Of a DNA stretch of 64,000 bases, positions 14,386-23,003 are shown one piece after another. This DNA comes from Bogoriella caseilytica (GTDB lineage Bacteria > Actinomycetota > Actinomycetes > Actinomycetales > Actinomycetaceae). Where the stretch lies: contig NZ_RKHK01000001.1 of NCBI RefSeq assembly GCF_003752405.1, forward strand, positions 1-64,000, read 5' to 3'. The position numbers were made by a program, and so were the translations under genes. The notes under the pieces were generated by a model. The model saw only the letters and a list, made by a program, of their open reading frames with translations. It did not search any database and was not told the DNA's origin. Position 1 is the first letter of the stretch, and the number at the start of each line of letters is the position of its first letter.

Positions 14386-15140
14386 CCGGCCCCGCGCATG
14401 TGGTCCTTGACCGTGCCGATAGTCAGGGTGCCGAAGTGGAAGACGGACGCAGCCAGCACCGCATCAGCGCCATGGCGTGCCGCCTCGGTGAAGTGAGCCG
14501 CCTCGCCGGCACCGCCGGAGGCGATGAGCGGGACGTCGACGGCGCGGCGGACCTCATCCAGCATCACCAGGTCGAAGCCGGCCGTGGTGCCATCGGCGTC
14601 CATGGAGTTCAGCAGGATCTCGCCGGCGCCCAGGGCTGCCCCACGGGCCGCCCACTCCACGGCGTCGATCCCGGTGCCGCGGCGCCCGCCGTGCGTGGTC
14701 ACCTCGTAGCCGGAATCGGTGCGCGTCTCACCGCTGACACGGCGAGCGTCCACGGAGAGCACGAGCACCTGACGACCGAAACGGTCGGCGATCTCCGAGA
14801 TCAACTCCGGGCGGGCGATGGCGGCGGTGTTCACGCCCACCTTGTCGGCACCGGCCTGCAACAGGCGCGCCACGTCCGCGACGGCGCGCACCCCACCCCC
14901 CACGGTCAGCGGGACGAAGACCTCCTCGGCGGTGCGCGAGACCACCTCGTAGGTCGTCTCGCGTTCCTCGCTGGAGGCGGAGACATCGAGGAAGGTGAGC
15001 TCGTCGGCACCCTCGGCGTCGTAGCGGTGGGCGAGTTCCACCGGGTCGCCGGCATCGCGCAGGTCCTGGAAGTTCACACCCTTGACCACCCGGCCCCCGG
15101 AGACATCGAGGCAGGGAATCACCCTGGTGGCCACGCTCAT
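14370..15140 (-). CDS. hisF: Imidazole glycerol phosphate synthase, cyclase subunit
   Basis: HisF combines ammonia from HisH with PRFAR to give imidazole glycerol phosphate and AICAR. The 256-residue barrel begins [19 protein letters not shown], with the first catalytic aspartate, and has the phosphate loop PLTVGGGVR. Further in are [16 protein letters not shown] and the C-terminal phosphate site IASGGAGE. hisH and hisA are not nearby. The ATG overlaps the stop of the FKBP-like gene by ATGA. Its 3' end is the source of the 20-bp tandem repeat just downstream. Confidence 0.98.
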   Translation of the reverse strand: MSVATRVIPCLDVSGGRVVKGVNFQDLRDAGDPVELAHRYDAEGADELTFLDVSASSEERETTYEVVSRTAEEVFVPLTVGGGVRAVADVARLLQAGADKVGVNTAAIARPELISEIADRFGRQVLVLSVDARRVSGETRTDSGYEVTTHGGRRGTGIDAVEWAARGAALGAGEILLNSMDADGTTAGFDLVMLDEVRRAVDVPLIASGGAGEAAHFTEAARHGADAVLAASVFHFGTLTIGTVKDHMRGAGLEVR

Positions 15141-16093
15141 GCTTCGTCCTCCTGCTCGGTGGCGTCATCGCTCTCATTGTCGCCGTCATCATCGGGCGCC
15201 GGCGGTGTGGTCACCACCTCATCGTTGCTGCCGCTGGCCGCCAGGATGTCCACCACGAAGGCGGCCGTCGCATTGCCGTCCCACTGCGCCGGCGGTATCA
15301 CGATCAGCACCCGCGAGCCGACGGGCTGATCGAGGAGTTCCAGCTGGAGGCCTTCAGGAAGGTCGTCGATGGCCTGCTCACGAGGCACGCCATCGGCCCA
15401 GGTGGAGTCGATGACCTGGCCAGTCTCCCACTCCAGGCCCACGTAGTGGGCGATGACTCCCTGACCGGGCCGCAGCTGAGGCCCGGTGCCGCGAATGAGC
15501 TGAGCGGAGAACAACTCACCAGGTGGCTGATCGTCGGGCAGATCGATGCGCGGTACGCCGGACTCGTCGAGGCTCACGGTGGGCAGGCGGCCCGAGATCT
15601 CGTCGTCATCCGGCGGTGGCAGTTCCTCGCCGTGTGCCTCGGTGAAGCGGACGTCGATCACGACGACGAGCATGCCGGTGCCGTCGTCATCGTCCACGGG
15701 CTGCGTCACGAGTAGCCGGCTGCCCTCGGTGACGCCGTCGAGCGCGTCGAGGAGGCCCTCCCCCACGCCCTCGGCGGAGATCTCGTGGATCTCGGTGAGG
15801 GTGGGCGACTCGTCCCACATGATGTGGCCGGTGCGCCCGTCGAAGCCGGTGTAGCTGAGCAATGCCTGGTCGCCGGCGCTCAGCTCCCGCCCCTCCCCCT
15901 CGGTGAGGACCTCGATGGACTCCTCCTCGAGCGGCAGTGGAGCCTCAAAAGCCACCATGGGGACCCTGCCGAAGACCCCGGAGACCGCGATCTCGTCGAT
16001 CGGCTCGGGCTCCTCCTCCGGACTGCAACTGCTCATCGTCGCGGCGAGCACCAGGGCCGCCAGCGCTGTCCCCCATCGGGCCGAGGCCGTCAC
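15137..16093 (-). CDS. FKBP-like peptidyl-prolyl isomerase lipoprotein
   Basis: A 318-residue exported protein with a signal peptide of about 22 residues ending in a lipobox-like TMSSC, so probably an outer-face membrane lipoprotein modified by Lgt. Two FKBP-like regions follow. The first is about residues 60-150 ([12 protein letters not shown]) and the second about residues 200-280 ([20 protein letters not shown] then [11 protein letters not shown]). The ends are acidic and low-complexity. Several residues of the classical FKBP pocket are missing, notably the tryptophan after the VIPG-type motif, so isomerase activity is uncertain. It overlaps both pafA and hisF by 4 bases. An FKBP-type gene near pafA recurs in actinobacteria. 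Confidence 0.85.
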   Translation of the reverse strand: MTASARWGTALAALVLAATMSSCSPEEEPEPIDEIAVSGVFGRVPMVAFEAPLPLEEESIEVLTEGEGRELSAGDQALLSYTGFDGRTGHIMWDESPTLTEIHEISAEGVGEGLLDALDGVTEGSRLLVTQPVDDDDGTGMLVVVIDVRFTEAHGEELPPPDDDEISGRLPTVSLDESGVPRIDLPDDQPPGELFSAQLIRGTGPQLRPGQGVIAHYVGLEWETGQVIDSTWADGVPREQAIDDLPEGLQLELLDQPVGSRVLIVIPPAQWDGNATAAFVVDILAASGSNDEVVTTPPAPDDDGDNESDDATEQEDEA

Positions 16094-17541
16094 GCCGGTT
16101 CCTCCACGGCCTCCAGCAGTGCCTCCACGCGCTCATCGACCGGCGAGAAGGGATCCTTCAGGGCCACGGTGCGGTGCGCGGAGTCGTTGAGCTTGAGGTG
16201 GACCCAGTCCACCGTGATGTCCCGGCGACGCGCCTGCGCCGCGGCCACGAAGCGCCCGCGCAGGGCGGCCCGAGTGGTGGCAGGTGGCTCGTTGGTCGCT
16301 GCCTCCACCTCGTCGTCGGTCGTGACCCGGGCCATCAGTCCACGGGCGGCGAGCGGGCGGGCCAGGCCGTGGCGGGCGGAGATGTCGTGATAGGCCAGGG
16401 AGAGGCGGGCCACGCGCGGGTCATCCCACGCGAGAGTGTGCTTGGCGCGGTAGCGCTCGATGAGGCGGTACTTGATCGCCCAGTCCAGCTCGGTGCTGAC
16501 GGCGTCGTAGTCCTGCGTGCGCAGGGCCTCCAGGCCGCGCTCCCACAGATCCACCACGCGTTCCTGGGAGGAACTCAGAGTGAATCCGCTCTCGTCGATC
16601 CAGGCGCGCACCCGCTCGTGGATCTCGCTCTGGTACTCCAGGGCCGACACTCGGCGTCCATCGCTGAGCTCGACGGCGGTGGTGGCGGTCAGGTCGCGGG
16701 AGATCTCCCGGATCGCGCGCATGGGCTCGGCCAGGGCGAGGTCGCGCACGCTGCCGGAGCCGGCGGCGGGGTCCTCGATCATGCCGAGCAGCAGATCGGT
16801 CATCCCCACCTTGAGCATGGTCGTGGTCTCGGCCACGGAGGTGTCGCCGGCGATGACGTGCATACGTCGGTAGTGCTCGGCGTCCGCGTGCGGTTCGTCG
16901 CGGGTGTTGATCACCGGGCGGGAGCGGGTCGTGGCCGAGCTCATCGCGTCCCACATCTGGTCCGCGCGCTGGGAGAACGCATAGGTGGCTCCTCCGCCGG
17001 GACGCGGGCGGATATGCCCGGCGCCGGTGAGGATCTGCCGGGTCACGAAGTAGCCGACGAGAGCCTCGCCCACCGCCTGGAAGTCGCGGCGCCGGCGGAT
17101 CAGGTAGTTCTCGTGGCAGCCGTAGGAGTTACCGGCCGAGTCGAGGTTGTTCTTGAACAGATGGATGGTGCCGGGCACCTCCTCCGCAGCGAGCAGGACG
17201 TTGGCGTCCTCGGTCATCCGGTCCAGGATCAGCTCGCCGGCACGGTCGTTGGCCACGAGCTGGCGGAGGTCGTCGCACTCGGCACTGGCGTACTCCGGAT
17301 GGGAGCCGACATCGAGGTAGAGCCGGGCACCGTTGGGCAGGAAGACGTTCGAGGACCGCCCCCAGGCGACCACCTTGCGGAAGAGGTAGCGGGCGGCGTC
17401 ATCAGCGGAGATCGCGGCGCCGGGGGCACCCGCGGGCAGCGCGCAGGTGATGCCGTACTCGGTCTCGATGCCGTAGATGCGGCGCGGCGTGGATCCGCCC
17501 GCCGCGTCCGTGCCCTCTGCGCCGTGACCGTCAGCGGTCAC
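16090..17541 (-). CDS. pafA: Pup-protein ligase
   Basis: PafA uses ATP to phosphorylate the C-terminal glutamate of Pup and joins it to lysines of target proteins. The 483-residue protein has the glutamine-synthetase-like core with YGIETEYG (E26 and E28 in the metal/ATP site). It continues with FLPNGARLYLDVGSHPEYAS, FKNNLDSAGNSYG, CHENYLI and NTRDEPHAD, and ends in the small C-terminal domain. It carries about 18 residues before the usual start, possibly translated because the GTG overlaps the pup stop (GTGA). No proteasome genes lie between pup and pafA. Confidence 0.98.
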   Translation of the reverse strand: MTADGHGAEGTDAAGGSTPRRIYGIETEYGITCALPAGAPGAAISADDAARYLFRKVVAWGRSSNVFLPNGARLYLDVGSHPEYASAECDDLRQLVANDRAGELILDRMTEDANVLLAAEEVPGTIHLFKNNLDSAGNSYGCHENYLIRRRRDFQAVGEALVGYFVTRQILTGAGHIRPRPGGGATYAFSQRADQMWDAMSSATTRSRPVINTRDEPHADAEHYRRMHVIAGDTSVAETTTMLKVGMTDLLLGMIEDPAAGSGSVRDLALAEPMRAIREISRDLTATTAVELSDGRRVSALEYQSEIHERVRAWIDESGFTLSSSQERVVDLWERGLEALRTQDYDAVSTELDWAIKYRLIERYRAKHTLAWDDPRVARLSLAYHDISARHGLARPLAARGLMARVTTDDEVEAATNEPPATTRAALRGRFVAAAQARRRDITVDWVHLKLNDSAHRTVALKDPFSPVDERVEALLEAVEEPA

Positions 17542-17729
17542 TGGCCGCCCTTCTGCACGAAGCCCTGCACAAAGCTCTCAGCGTCGGACTCCAGCACGCT
17601 GTCGATCTCATCGAGGAGGTCGTCGACCTGCTGGGCCTGCGCCTGGTTCTGCCCCTGGGTGGGCGGCACCTCGGGGCCGGGGAGCTCTGGTTCATCGTCG
17701 CGACGGGTGCTTCGGCGCTGCTGTTGCAT
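17538..17729 (-). CDS. pup: Prokaryotic ubiquitin-like protein Pup
   Basis: Pup is the intrinsically disordered tag that PafA attaches to protein lysines. The 63-residue protein is rich in Q, E and D. It has the helical DDLLDEIDSVLES segment that binds the ARC/Mpa coiled coil, and ends in FVQKGGQ. A C-terminal glutamine means Dop must first deamidate it to glutamate, and dop lies just upstream. The ATG follows a TAGAAT box by 7 bases, so the mRNA is probably leaderless. The stop overlaps pafA. Confidence 0.98.
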   Translation of the reverse strand: MQQQRRSTRRDDEPELPGPEVPPTQGQNQAQAQQVDDLLDEIDSVLESDAESFVQGFVQKGGQ

Positions 17730-17736
17730 GGACTCG

Positions 17737-17742
17737 ATTCTA
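17737..17742 (-). promoter_or_regulatory. -10 box of pup-pafA, leaderless arrangement
   Basis: TAGAAT on the minus strand lies 7 bases before the pup ATG, in the 75-base gap after dop. There is no Shine-Dalgarno sequence in those 7 bases. The longer string GTAGAATCGA resembles the boxes at dop and trmI-arc (GTAGACTCGA). Confidence 0.6.
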
Positions 17743-17804
17743 CGTCGGAGACCGGTACCGGGAGAGGCCGCATTCGTGGGATGGGGCTCAGCCGGCCCTC
17801 GCCG

Positions 17805-19445
17805 CTAGCTCTGCAGGCCGGCGAGCAACTGCTCGGCCGAGACCGAGCAGTCCAGGAGTCCTTCGACGTGCGCACGGGTGCCACGCAGCGGGTCCGTCAT
17901 CGGCACACGCACCAGGTGCTCGCGCCCGGGGATGTCGAAGACGACTGACTGCCAGCCTGCTCCGGCGATCTGGCCCGGGTAGCGCCGCACCACCTCGCCG
18001 CGGAAGTACGCCCGCGTCGTCTCCGGTGGATGGGCCACGGCGACGGCGACGTCCTCAGCGCTGATGAGGGTCTCCATGCGGCCGGCCGCTTGCAAGCGGG
18101 CGGTGATCGATCGCTCGGGGCGCAGGTCGTGCCACTGCAGGTCGAGGGCTGCGAGCTTGGGGTGGTCCCAGGGCAGGCCCTCGCGCCGGCGCATCGATTG
18201 CAGAACCTGGTGCTTGGCCACCCACTCCACTTCGGCGGCGGCGCTGGCAGGATCGGTCTCCAGCTTGCCCAGCACCGAGCGCCAACGGGCCAGGACCTCG
18301 GCGGTGGCCTGATCGGGGGTTCCGGCGCGGTCCATAGCCTCACTGATGGCGTGGAGGTAGGTCCGCTGGATCTCCAGAGCCGTCATCTGCCGGCCGTTGC
18401 TCAGGGTGAGGGCGTGGGTCAGCGAGACGTCGTGGCTGACCAGGGCAGCCTCGGCCACCGGGTCCGCCAGGGTGAGCGCGTCGAGCTCGAGGGGTACTTC
18501 GCCGGATTCGAGGAGCCAGAGCATCAGGGCAGTGGTGCCGAGTTTGAGGTACGTGGAGACCTCGAAGAGGTTCGCGTCCCCGCCGATGACGTGCAGCCGG
18601 CGCCAGCGCTCCGGATCGGCATGCGGCTCGTCGCGAGTGTTGATGATGGGCCGGTTGAAGGTGGTCTCCAGCCCGACGTCGTTCTCCACGTAGTCGGCCC
18701 GCTGGGAGATCTGGAAGCCCGGAGTCTCGCTCTGCTGCCCCAAGCCCACGCGTCCGGCCCCGCAGATGATGGGGCGGGTGACGAAGAAAGGGGTGAGATA
18801 GGTGATCAGATCGCCGAAGCTGACCGAGCGCTCGACCAGGTAGTTCTCGTGAGTGCCATAGGAAGCGCCCTTGCCGTCGACGTTGTTCTTGTACAGCACC
18901 ACCTCACGTTCGCCGGAGCCGGTGGGCCGGGTGGCCAGCGCCACCGCAGCGTGGCGCATCACCTCCTCGCCGGCGCGGTCGAAACGCACGGCCTCCCGCG
19001 GCGTGCTCACTTCCGGGCTGGAGTACTCGGGATGGGCGTGGTCGACATAGAGGCGCGCGCCGTTGCCCAGGACCGCGTTGTGGCCCTGGTGGTGGCGTTC
19101 CTGCGCGCTGGGCCGGCGCAGCTCGGTGGTTCCGGCGCCGTTGGTAGCGCGCCCGCCGTCGTCGGTGAGCTGGCTCGGGTGGGCGGCGGCGCGGTCGAGG
19201 CGGAAGCCGCGAGCATCCGCCAAGGGGTCCTCGCCGGCGTAGTCCCACGGCACGTGCGGGGCGCCGGACTCGGATGTCGCCGCCGTGTACGCGGCCACGA
19301 GCTCCACGCAGAGCACCACCGGGTTCGCTCGCGGATTGCCCGGGGCGAGAATCCCGTACTCGGTCTCGATGCCCATGGGCCGGGTGACCGCGCTGACCGA
19401 GGGCCGAGCGTCGGCCGGGCCAGCGTCCTCGTGCGCGTTGCTCAC
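17805..19445 (-). CDS. dop: Deamidase/depupylase of Pup
   Basis: Dop converts the C-terminal glutamine of Pup to glutamate and removes Pup from conjugates. It is a PafA paralogue of 546 residues. MGIETEYG starts at residue 24, followed by the nucleotide-site segments NGARLYVDHAHPEYSSPE, YKNNVDGKGASYG, THENYLVE, NTRDEPHAD and FEVSTYLKLG. A longer loop between the first strands, seen in Dop but not PafA, is present (about residues 55-110). The GTG at 19445 lies 8 bases after TAGACT. An internal ATG at the MGIETEYG methionine is the alternative start. Confidence 0.97.
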   Translation of the reverse strand: MSNAHEDAGPADARPSVSAVTRPMGIETEYGILAPGNPRANPVVLCVELVAAYTAATSESGAPHVPWDYAGEDPLADARGFRLDRAAAHPSQLTDDGGRATNGAGTTELRRPSAQERHHQGHNAVLGNGARLYVDHAHPEYSSPEVSTPREAVRFDRAGEEVMRHAAVALATRPTGSGEREVVLYKNNVDGKGASYGTHENYLVERSVSFGDLITYLTPFFVTRPIICGAGRVGLGQQSETPGFQISQRADYVENDVGLETTFNRPIINTRDEPHADPERWRRLHVIGGDANLFEVSTYLKLGTTALMLWLLESGEVPLELDALTLADPVAEAALVSHDVSLTHALTLSNGRQMTALEIQRTYLHAISEAMDRAGTPDQATAEVLARWRSVLGKLETDPASAAAEVEWVAKHQVLQSMRRREGLPWDHPKLAALDLQWHDLRPERSITARLQAAGRMETLISAEDVAVAVAHPPETTRAYFRGEVVRRYPGQIAGAGWQSVVFDIPGREHLVRVPMTDPLRGTRAHVEGLLDCSVSAEQLLAGLQS

Positions 19446-19453
19446 AGAAGTCG

Positions 19454-19459
19454 AGTCTA
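19454..19459 (-). promoter_or_regulatory. -10 box of dop, leaderless arrangement
   Basis: TAGACT on the minus strand is followed by CGACTTCT and then the GTG start, an 8-base spacing consistent with a transcript beginning at the start codon. The region overlaps the short gap after the upstream membrane-protein gene. Confidence 0.6.
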
Positions 19460-19479
19460 CGTCCGGCTCTCGACCGGGC

Positions 19480-20010
19480 TCACTGCTCGGCGCGTGCGGC
19501 GTCGTCGCTCTCCATCGCCCAGGTGAGAGCGCCGGACAGGGCGCCGTAGACCAACGCCGCGCGAGTGTGCGGCAGCCTCCTGCCAGCAGCCGCTCGACGT
19601 TCGCCGGCGCGGAAGATGCGACGCTCGATCGCCACGGAGGCCGCGATGGCGCCAACGCTCACAGCGAGACCACCGGCTGCCAAGCCGGCCATTCCTGCGC
19701 GGCCTGCTCCGGCGTGGGCCTTGGGGCCAGCGTCGCTCCCAGCGTTGGGCACAGCCTTCTCGAGCAGTGCTTCGACAGTCACGAACTCCTCAGGCCGCAA
19801 CTTCTCGGACAGCGCCTCCGCGGGTGCCTCGCGCTTCGACTGGCGGAACGCAGCAACGCTGGCCCCGGTGGCGACGGCGAGGCAACCGCACTTCGCGAGG
19901 CCACGGCTGGCGCGGCTTGTGAAGACGTCGGGAACCGCGTAGTACGCGGTGGTCGTGACCACCGCCGCCACCGTCTGGACGAGCCGGGAATCTAGAGACG
20001 TCCGGATCAT
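19480..20010 (-). CDS. Unknown membrane protein between arc and dop
   Basis: A 176-residue protein that I do not recognise. It has hydrophobic stretches near residues 11-30, 40-55, 105-130 and 155-168. Between them is a charged linker containing LRPEEFVTVEALLEKAVPN. The C-terminus DDAARAEQ is acidic. The ATG at 20010 has only a weak GGGTGAC before it, and a CAGGCT hexamer 7 bases upstream could be a -10 box. The frame continues upstream but without plausible composition. Its place between the ARC ATPase and Dop suggests a link to pupylation, which is inference only. Confidence 0.6.
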   Translation of the reverse strand: MIRTSLDSRLVQTVAAVVTTTAYYAVPDVFTSRASRGLAKCGCLAVATGASVAAFRQSKREAPAEALSEKLRPEEFVTVEALLEKAVPNAGSDAGPKAHAGAGRAGMAGLAAGGLAVSVGAIAASVAIERRIFRAGERRAAAGRRLPHTRAALVYGALSGALTWAMESDDAARAEQ

Positions 20011-20092
20011 GTCACCCAGCCTGGCACAGCTGGCCTTGTCAGACGGCCGGCATCGTCGGGGAGGGCCGGCTTGGCATCGCCGGAGCGCGTGT

Positions 20093-21823
20093 TCACAGGT
20101 ACCCCGGGGCCGGCGTGATGCTCTCCGCACCGTCGGCCAACGGCACGGAGTGGCCCGGGCCGTGGCTGGTGTGAGCTTCGGCCGGGCCGCCGGAGGAGTG
20201 GAGGGTGCGCAGATAGGTGATGCGTTCGCCCTTGCGGCCCGAGACCCGTGCCCAGTCATCCGGGTTGGTGGTATTGGGCAGGTCCTCGTTCTCCGCCGTC
20301 TCAGCGGCCAGCGCGGCGAGCAGATGGCGGGTACGCAGACCGCGGTCCGCGCCGGCGAGGAGATCCTTGATCGCGTGCTTCTTCGCGCGGTCGACGATGT
20401 TCGCGATCATCGCGCCGGAGGCGAAATCCTTGACATAGAGGACCTCCTTGGCCCCCGAGGCATAGGTGACCTCAAGGAACTCGTTGTCCGGCCCGGTGCC
20501 GTAGAGCGCGTCGGTGATGGTGTCGATCATGGCGGCCACCGTCCGTTCGGCATCGCCGTGGGCGGAGATCTCCTCGGGGTGGAGCGGGAGGTCGGGAGTG
20601 AGGTACTTGGCGAAGATCTCGCGGGCACCATCGAGGTCGGGGCGTTCGATCTTGATCTTCACGTCCAGCCGGCCCGGGCGCAAGATGGCGGGGTCGATCA
20701 TGTCCTCACGGTTCGAGGCGCCGATGACGATGACGTTCTCCAGCTTCTCCACGCCGTCGATCTCGGCGAGCAGCTGGGGCACCACGGTGGTCTCGACGTC
20801 GGAGGAGACGCCGGTGCCGCGGGTGCGGAAGAGCGACTCCATCTCGTCGAAGAACACCACCACCGGCACGCCGTCGGCAGCCTTCTCGCGGGCGCGGGCG
20901 AAGATCACCCGGATGTGGCGCTCGGTCTCCCCCACGTACTTGTTCAGCAGCTCCGGGCCCTTGATGTTCAGGAAGGTGACGCGCCCGGAGGTGGAGCCGC
21001 CGAGATCGGCGAGGGAGGCTGCCACTGCCTTGGCGATGAGGGTCTTGCCGCAGCCGGGAGGCCCGTAGAGCAGTACGCCCTTGGGGGGCTTGAGACCGTG
21101 CTCCCGGTAGAGCTCGGGATGGCGGAAGGGCAGCTCGACGGAGTCGCGAATCTGCTCGATCTGCGGGCCGAGGCCGCCGATGTCGCTGTAGTCGACATCG
21201 GGGGTCTCTTCCAGGAGCAGGTCTTCGACCTCGGAGCGCACGATGCGCTCGGTGGCGAAACCGGTGCGCAGATCGGCGAGCAGGCTGTCGCCGACGCGCA
21301 CCCCGCCGTCGCGGAGCGGCCCGGCAAGGCGGATGACCCGGTCGTCGTCGCGGCCGGTGTGCACGAGCACGCGGCCCTGGGCGCCCTCGTCGATCAGTTC
21401 TGAGACCGTGACGAGTTCGCCGATGGTCTCGTAGCTGCCGGCCCCCACTACCACCAGCTGCTCATTGATGCGTACCTCCTGGCCGGGGCGCAGGGCACCC
21501 AAGGGCACGGAGGTGGCCACGGAAAGGCGCATCTTCCGACCTGAGGTGAGGATGTCCGCCTCGCGTTCGCGCAGATGGCCGGCGAGGAAGGTGCCGAAGG
21601 ACCCGGGCGGCTTGGTGGCGGCGTCCAGCTGTTCCTGGAGCGCGATGAGCCGATCGCGGGAGCGGTCGAGCGCGTCGGCGAGACGGTCGTTCTTCGCCGC
21701 CAGGGACAGGGCACGCTGCTCCATCTCCTTGGCGCGTTGCTCGAGCTCCTTGGCACGCTGCGCATGCTCGTTCGCTGGCTGGCCCGGATCGCTCGGAGCG
21801 GTCTGCTGAGGATGCTCGTTCAC
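20093..21823 (-). CDS. arc: Pup-recognising AAA+ ATPase (ARC/Mpa)
   Basis: This hexameric ATPase binds pupylated proteins through its N-terminal coiled coil and unfolds them. The 576 residues show the coiled coil at about 12-65 ([16 protein letters not shown]), then two OB-type domains to about 230. The AAA module follows, with Walker A GPPGCGKT (254-261), Walker [10 protein letters not shown] and the second-region [11 protein letters not shown]. The C-terminus is APGYL. Mycobacterial Mpa ends GQYL and uses it to dock on the 20S proteasome, so the penultimate tyrosine is kept but the motif is altered. The GTG start has AGGAAGG 6 bases upstream and overlaps trmI by GTGA. Confidence 0.96.
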   Translation of the reverse strand: MNEHPQQTAPSDPGQPANEHAQRAKELEQRAKEMEQRALSLAAKNDRLADALDRSRDRLIALQEQLDAATKPPGSFGTFLAGHLREREADILTSGRKMRLSVATSVPLGALRPGQEVRINEQLVVVGAGSYETIGELVTVSELIDEGAQGRVLVHTGRDDDRVIRLAGPLRDGGVRVGDSLLADLRTGFATERIVRSEVEDLLLEETPDVDYSDIGGLGPQIEQIRDSVELPFRHPELYREHGLKPPKGVLLYGPPGCGKTLIAKAVAASLADLGGSTSGRVTFLNIKGPELLNKYVGETERHIRVIFARAREKAADGVPVVVFFDEMESLFRTRGTGVSSDVETTVVPQLLAEIDGVEKLENVIVIGASNREDMIDPAILRPGRLDVKIKIERPDLDGAREIFAKYLTPDLPLHPEEISAHGDAERTVAAMIDTITDALYGTGPDNEFLEVTYASGAKEVLYVKDFASGAMIANIVDRAKKHAIKDLLAGADRGLRTRHLLAALAAETAENEDLPNTTNPDDWARVSGRKGERITYLRTLHSSGGPAEAHTSHGPGHSVPLADGAESITPAPGYL

Positions 21824-22923
21824 GAATCGCCTTCCTGGGGGGTGAGCCACCCAGTCTCTTCCACCTCGGCCCGGCGGCGCACGTCGCGTCTCACCCGCCG
21901 AACCTTCTTGTCGGCCACGGCGCGCTCGCCGATGTCCTCGCCGGTCCACTCCTCGTGAACGAGCGCCGGCGCAGCCTCGGCCAGGGAAGCGTCGTCCTCC
22001 GGCTTCGAACCTTGGGGGCGACGCTTGCGCATCGGCGGGGTGGTGCCCGGAGCGAGGCGGCGGGCCGTGATGAGGAAGCCGGTATGCCCGATCATGCGGT
22101 GGTCCGGGCGCACGGAGAGGCCTTCGAGGTGCCAGGTACGCACCATGGTCTCCCACGCTTGCGGCTCGGTGAAGCCCTCGGTGGCGCGTAGTTCCTCGGC
22201 CATGCGGCTGAGCTGTGTGGCCGTGGCGACGTAGGCGAGCAGCACGCCACCAGGGGCCAGTGCCCGCGAGGCGACCTCGAGGTTCTCCCAGGGGGCGAGC
22301 ATGTCCAGGACGATGCGATCGATGGAGCCCGGCTCGAGATCCTGCTCCAGTGCGGCCTCGAGCACGTCGGCGAGGTCACCGGTGCGCACCTCCCAGGCCG
22401 GGTGCTCCCCGCCGAACCACGACTCGACGTTCGCCTTCGCGATGTCGGCGAAGTCCTCACGTCGCTCCACCGAGAGCAGCCGGCCCTGCGGCCCGATCGC
22501 GGAGAGCAGGGACATGCTCAGCGCGCCGGAACCCACGCCGGCCTCGACCACGCGGGCGCCGGGGAAGATGTCGCCGTACTGCACGATCTGGGCCGCGTCC
22601 TTGGGGTAGACCACCGCGGCCCCGCGCGGCATGGAGAGGACGTAATCGCTGAGCAGGGGGCGCAGGGCGAGGAGCTGGTGGCCGGTGGCCGTGGTGAGCA
22701 CGGTGCCATCGGGCCGGCCGATGAGTTCCCGGTGGTGGAAGGTGCCACGCTGAGATTGGAAGTGGCCGTCGTGGGCGAGGACGGTGGTGTAGAGGCGGCC
22801 CTTGACGTCGGTGATCTGCACGCGATCCCCGGCACGGAATGGGCCGCGCCGGGCGGCCTGGCCCTGCGGCTCGCCCGTCTGGCTGGTGGTCGCCTGGGCC
22901 TTGCTGTCCTCGTCACTCATCAC
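21820..22923 (-). CDS. trmI: tRNA (adenine-58-N1)-methyltransferase
   Basis: TrmI methylates A58 in the tRNA T-loop using SAM. The 367-residue protein has an N-terminal barrel with [10 protein letters not shown]. The Rossmann methyltransferase domain follows, with [15 protein letters not shown] (SAM site), [20 protein letters not shown] and the conserved C-terminal [11 protein letters not shown]. An extra arginine/lysine-rich tail of about 70 residues ends in [10 protein letters not shown]. The GTG at 22923 is followed at once by an ATG, and both lie about 8-11 bases after TAGACT. The trmI-arc pairing is common in actinobacteria. Confidence 0.95.
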   Translation of the reverse strand: MMSDEDSKAQATTSQTGEPQGQAARRGPFRAGDRVQITDVKGRLYTTVLAHDGHFQSQRGTFHHRELIGRPDGTVLTTATGHQLLALRPLLSDYVLSMPRGAAVVYPKDAAQIVQYGDIFPGARVVEAGVGSGALSMSLLSAIGPQGRLLSVERREDFADIAKANVESWFGGEHPAWEVRTGDLADVLEAALEQDLEPGSIDRIVLDMLAPWENLEVASRALAPGGVLLAYVATATQLSRMAEELRATEGFTEPQAWETMVRTWHLEGLSVRPDHRMIGHTGFLITARRLAPGTTPPMRKRRPQGSKPEDDASLAEAAPALVHEEWTGEDIGERAVADKKVRRVRRDVRRRAEVEETGWLTPQEGDS

Positions 22924-22931
22924 GACGGTCG

Positions 22932-22937
22932 AGTCTA
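22932..22937 (-). promoter_or_regulatory. -10 box of trmI-arc, leaderless arrangement
   Basis: TAGACT on the minus strand is followed by CGACCGTC and then the GTG start. The string GTAGACTCGAC is identical to the one before dop, so genes of the Pup pathway share a near-identical promoter core. The plus-strand gene at 23004 is divergent from it. Confidence 0.6.
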
Positions 22938-22991
22938 CGTGCCGGGCCGTGGAAGGAACGTCGGGGCTCGGGGCTCAGGTGCGGCGGTGCC

Positions 22992-22997
22992 TACAGT
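22992..22997 (+). promoter_or_regulatory. -10 box of the double-GNAT gene, leaderless arrangement
   Basis: TACAGT lies 6 bases before the ATG at 23004 on the plus strand, again with no ribosome binding site between. It is divergent from the trmI promoter about 55 bases away. Confidence 0.5.
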
Positions 22998-23003
22998 GGT
23001 CCG

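Noticed and set aside
15937-17808. Plus-strand open frame of 623 codons opposite pafA
   Set aside because: Antisense shadow of pafA and pup, both fully recognisable.
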